From positions 7,874,001 through 7,938,000 of the forward strand of contig NC_084924.1 in NCBI RefSeq assembly GCF_958298935.1: a stretch of DNA of 64,000 nt, given 5' to 3'. Positions 60,470 to 64,000 of this stretch are shown here, one piece after another. Numbering within the stretch: the stretch's first letter is position 1; every line of letters begins with the position of its first letter. The position numbers were made by a program, and so were the translations under genes. The notes under the pieces are model-generated. The model made no database searches and was not told the DNA's origin. It worked only from the letters and a program-made list of their open reading frames with translations. The DNA is from Phragmites australis (taxonomy: Eukaryota > Streptophyta > Magnoliopsida > Poales > Poaceae).

Positions 60470-62200
60470 ATGGAGGCCTATATTCAAGCACAGGGCTTTG
60501 CAATTTGAGGAAATATCTACAAGGCATACGTGGTTCTAGAGAACAATAAGGTGATGGCGCAGAACATGCCGGCCGTCGAGGCGAACAATAAGTCAGGGAA
60601 CCTAATCATCCAAGGATTAGGAATGAGCGACTTTGACTGAGTTGTACATCTCAAGTCAACGCATGAGGTATAAAAAACACTTTTGTGATTACCATCAGGG
60701 CTCAACTACTATAAAAGAGGCACGTCAGGATTTATGTAAGAAAGATTACATGTATTTTGAGATGAAGCTCGGTGAGTCACTAGATGATATCTTTACTTGG
60801 TTTAATAAAATTCTTAGCAATTTGCATGCTGTTAATGTTACATAATGATACTGAGAATGCACGACAATTATTAGGAGCTTTAGATATGTCAGTGTGGGAA
60901 ATGAAAGTTACATCTATTAGAAAATCTACTGTCATGAGAACACTTACATTAGATGTTCTTTATTCTAAATTAAAAACTCATGAGCTAGATGTTTTTGCTA
61001 GAAAGAATGTTAATAAATCAATTACTTTGGTCTCTCAACCTACCATGTCTCATATTGAATCTTCCTAATCAAGTTTTTTATTATCTTCTATATCTTCACT
61101 AACCGATTATCAGCTTAAGTTGATTTTTGAAGAAGATTTAGCACTACTCTCTACTCGTTTCTCTAAAGCATTACAGAATGTACATATGAGGAAGAGAGGA
61201 AGTGGAGGTCCTCTAAAATGCTATGAATGTGGTGATCTCAACCATATTCATTCCAATTGTCCTACGCTTGTAGAAAAGACATCAAAAGAGGAAAAGGAGA
61301 AAAAGAAGCGCTCATTCAATGATAAGAAGAAGAAGAAGAGCTTTCTCAACCATAAGATTATGCATCAAGTTCTTTCAGTGCTCGAACAAGTCAACTTGAG
61401 TGACATTGATTTGGAGAGCAGCAAGAATGGTACAACATCCAAGAGTAATATATTGTGCGATTTGCCTGGGTTATATCTCATGGCAAGCAATAAAGAAAGC
61501 TCAATCGATGATGAATTTGACAGTGACAATAATGAGATTTTACCTACTTATGATGATCTATCTAATACTATTGTTCGTCTTGTACACTCTTAGAGAAATG
61601 TAACAAAAAAAATTAAGAAACATGATATTTTAATTGAATCACTGAATTATGAAATTACAAGACTTAAGATTTTAATTCCTAATGATGATGCTTGCAAGTC
61701 ATGCTTCTACTCTTCAGAAATTCAGAGAAGAAATTAAGAAGAATGAGAAACTTGTTGTGTTAAATTACAAACAAGTTAAAAAAAAGCTAGTTTTTCAATG
61801 TTTGATTTGCTTGATTCAACTTCCTATTTTAATTGCTCAATTCTGGAAGTGAAGTTGTATGATGCTAATGCTAGAGTTTATCAGATAGCTAATAACATGA
61901 TTACTCATGAGGTTCTTTCATGCTCTAATTATTGTAAATAAAAGAACCACATGAATGTTGCTTGTAATAAGTGTCCAACTCTTTCTAAACAAGTTGATTA
62001 TTTGAAAGGAACTTTAGAACATTTTTCTAAGGGAAAGAAAATTCTGAACCTGATTTTAGATTCATCCAAGTCAAGCACATGTAAACAAGGTTTATGTTTT
62101 GATCCCTATGCTTGTTCTAAGACAAATGCACCCACTGTTGTTAAAGCTTTTAGTAGTGGCAAATTTGAAACACTGCTGAATTTTTATCTTCTACAATAAA
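60470..62200 (+). pseudogene. Sirevirus-like gag
   Basis: ATG at 60470 opens MEAYIQAQGFAI, then broken frames give YMYFEMKLGESLDDIF, NDTENARQLLGALDMSVWEM (60840-60905) and VLYSKLKTHELDVFARK. The zinc knuckle CYECGDLNHIHSNC (61219-61260) is intact, followed by a Lys-rich stretch. A further part to 62200 includes CNKCPTLSKQVDYLKG, the Cys-pair region seen in Sirevirus gag. Several stops and shifts. Confidence 0.85.
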
Positions 62201-62429
62201 TACAAATGTAGCTTCTTTTTCTAAATCAACATATCTAGTTAAGTACACTTGCACTCATTGTGGTAGAGATGAACATTTAGTGGATTTTTTCTTTAGACTA
62301 GCTAAACAACAAAGGAAAGAAACATTTAAGGCTAGATCTAATTTCTGAAAGACACATGTTATCTCTCCTAAGGTTGTGCCACCTCACTTTATGCCTCAGG
62401 TGAAATAGTCATCACCTTTTGCTGCTCGT

Positions 62430-62570
62430 GTAACTCATCAAGAGCCTAGTCGTGCTTCTCGAGTTTAGACTACTCGGGCTGCTAGTGCTTCTCGAATTGA
62501 ATGTACTCAAGCTTCTCGAGTTGAGTCTACTCAGGTTACTCGTATTTTTCCTACTCACACTTTTAATCGA
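62430..62570 (+). repeat. Short repeats around CTTCTCGAGTT
   Basis: The theme ACTCGGGCTGCT / GCTTCTCGAGTTGAG recurs four to five times at 30-35 bp spacing in the gag-pol spacer. The minus-strand Ser/Arg frame is a by-product. Confidence 0.6.
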
Positions 62571-62663
62571 GTGACTCAGTACGGCATCCTTAAATGCTTT
62601 ATTACTAACCCCAGTATTAAAGCATCGACATATTTTATTACTTTGTAGGTTTCTCAAGCAAGG

Positions 62664-62975
62664 ATGGAGAATATATGCTTAGTTGATTTCGGATGCTCAC
62701 GCCATATGTCCAGTGATAAGAATTGGTTCTCCTCCCTTGTATGTGCATCTCATGCTGAGAGTGTTACATTTGGAGATGCTTTTTCTACTTCGGTTGTGGC
62801 AAAAGGTACAATGCATGTAAATGACAAGTTTATGTTCAAGGACGGTGTTTTAGTCGAGAACTTAAAATTTAACTTATTTTTTGTCTCGCAAATGATTGAT
62901 GAAGAATTTTAAGTGTGCTTTAAGAAAAATGAATACAAAGTATTAGATGTTTCAGGTGATCTGGTTTTAGTATCA
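62664..62975 (+). pseudogene. Copia protease remnant
   Basis: LVDFGCSRHMSSDKNWFSSL is the protease start, where the usual active-site triplet DSG reads DFG. It continues through SVTFGDAFSTSVVAKG to VLDVSGDLVLVSH, where it meets sequence from the far side of integrase. Confidence 0.8.
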
Positions 62976-64000
62976 CACTTTAGAATTTTTGGCTGTAAGT
63001 GCTTTGTACGAAAATCTAAAAATTTGTATAAGTTTGAGTCCAGATCAACTGATGGTATTTTTCTTGGATATCCTGCTCATAATTGTGGATATCTTTTGCT
63101 TATTTTGGAGACTAACAAAATTGTTAAAATATGTGAGTTTACTTTCGATGAGGCTAGTCCTGGAACTAGACCAAATGATACATGTATAGATACATATTGT
63201 CTGGGAGAATCTGAGAGCATATTTGTAGATGATGATGAGGAGGAGAACAAGATTTTAATTCCTATGACACAATCAGTTGAAGACCATTTGGTACCTTTGA
63301 CTACTTTAGTTACAATTGGACATCCTCAAGCTACTACATCATCTATGCATGTTGAAGGAGAAGAATAGATTGCTTCTGGAGTCAATGCTCCTTTGCACAT
63401 TCAGCGGAATCATCCACCTGATAAGATGATTGGAGATTTGTATGAACGAGTCACACGGTCCAGGTTTATTGATTCTAATTCTCATGCTCATTTAGCTTTT
63501 GATGCTTATTTTGAACCCAAACATGTTTGAATGCATTAACTAACGAATCTTGGATCAATGTCATTCATGAGGAACTTGAAAATTTTGAACGCAACAAAGT
63601 TTAAAAGCTAGTCGCACCTCCTCCGAGTCATACCCTTATCGGAACTAGATGGGTTTTCAAAAATAAACAAAGTGAGGATGGTGTTGTTGTTAGGAACAAA
63701 GCTAGACTTGTAGCTCATGGTTTTACAGAGGTAGAAGGGCTATATTTTGAGGAAACTTTTACTCCGGTTGCTAGACTAGAAGCCATTAGAATTCTTTTAG
63801 CGTTTGCTGAATCTAAAAGTTTTAGATTATATCAAATGGATGTCAAAATCGCTTTTCTGAATGGCTACATTAATGAAGAGATTTATGTTAAGCAACCACA
63901 TGACTTTGAAAGTCCTATATATTTAAATCATATATACATGTTGTCTAAAGCTTTGTATAGTTTAAAACAAGCCCCTAGAGTATGGTATGATAGGCTTAAA
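62976..64000 (+). pseudogene. Integrase C-terminal region and reverse transcriptase, cut by the window edge
   Basis: FRIFGCKCFVRK, SRSTDGIFLGYPAHN and VTFDEASPG-like text (62976-63165) are the usual post-core integrase block. After a spacer, reverse transcriptase starts at about 63540: NESWINVIHEEL, GTRWVFKNKQ, NKARLVAHGF, FTPVARLEAIR, YQMDVKIAFLNG and LYSLKQAPRVWYDRL at the right edge. The YVDD box lies outside the window. Stops occur at 63366 and 63603. Confidence 0.88.

Larger units (their letters stand above)
59000..64000 (+). mobile_element. Sirevirus-like Ty1/copia element, cut by the window edge
   Basis: LTR sequence (about 59.0-60.34 kb; left end not fixed) ends before TTGGTATCAGAG (60344-60355), a standard primer-binding site. 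It is followed by gag, a protease remnant and reverse transcriptase, all plus strand. The long gag with an extended C-terminal region rich in Cys pairs is typical of Sirevirus elements. All parts carry stops, and the integrase core is missing. Confidence 0.88.

Noticed and set aside
1..64000. CRISPR arrays, rRNA or tRNA genes
   Set aside because: No regularly spaced direct repeats with unique spacers and no tRNA or rRNA signature were seen; tandem repeats found here are adjacent and degenerate, and the organism is a plant.

Overview
This window looks like a nuclear chromosome segment from a grass (Poaceae). The GC3-rich 1-aminocyclopropane-1-carboxylate synthase gene, the Stowaway- and Tourist-type MITEs, a CACTA element, chromovirus-like gypsy and Sirevirus-like copia retrotransposons, and Mutator-like elements with plant mobile domains (PMD) all point that way. 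I cannot name the species. All calls come from reading translations, splice sites, terminal repeats and target-site duplications by eye.

Layout. 0-5.8 kb: a decayed Mutator-like element (MULE copy 1, coding mainly on the minus strand) with transposase, PMD and two small accessory genes. 6.0-9.0 kb: a MITE, a low-complexity hAT-like element, and a 1.4 kb non-autonomous hAT element (7625-9023) with a near-perfect 8-bp target duplication. 9203-10928: a three-exon ACC synthase gene (477 aa), the only clearly intact host gene; its TATA box lies 7 bp beyond the hAT insertion. 11.1-18 kb: MITEs, short tandem repeats and unassigned AT-rich sequence. About 18.1-35.1 kb: an old CACTA element (TNP2-type transposase, DUF4216-like region, Ulp1-like protease remnant). 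A 10.45 kb Ty3/gypsy chromovirus-like element (21356-31810, minus strand) is inserted in its transposase and flanked by a perfect ATGGT duplication. 35.1-38 kb: a Stowaway MITE and GC-rich low-copy sequence without a convincing gene. 38040-43587: a Ty1/copia element with two LTRs. 43.6-45.9 kb: GC-rich sequence, degenerate tandem repeats and an (AT)n tract. 45.9-54.6 kb: a second MULE of the same type (copy 2) with long terminal inverted repeats and an apparently intact two-exon small gene. 54.9-58.8 kb: exons of an unrecognised plus-strand gene, probably interrupted by a solo LTR. 59-64 kb: a Sirevirus-like copia element running off the right edge and lacking its integrase core.

The most unusual content is the pair of compound MULEs. 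Both carry, in the same order, a minus-strand charged coiled-coil gene, a plus-strand GRF-like zinc-finger gene, a minus-strand PMD gene with an intron at the same position, and a minus-strand MuDR-type transposase; their terminal repeats differ. In host-gene terms, the most relevant feature is the hAT insertion that moved everything upstream of the ACC synthase core promoter about 1.4 kb away.
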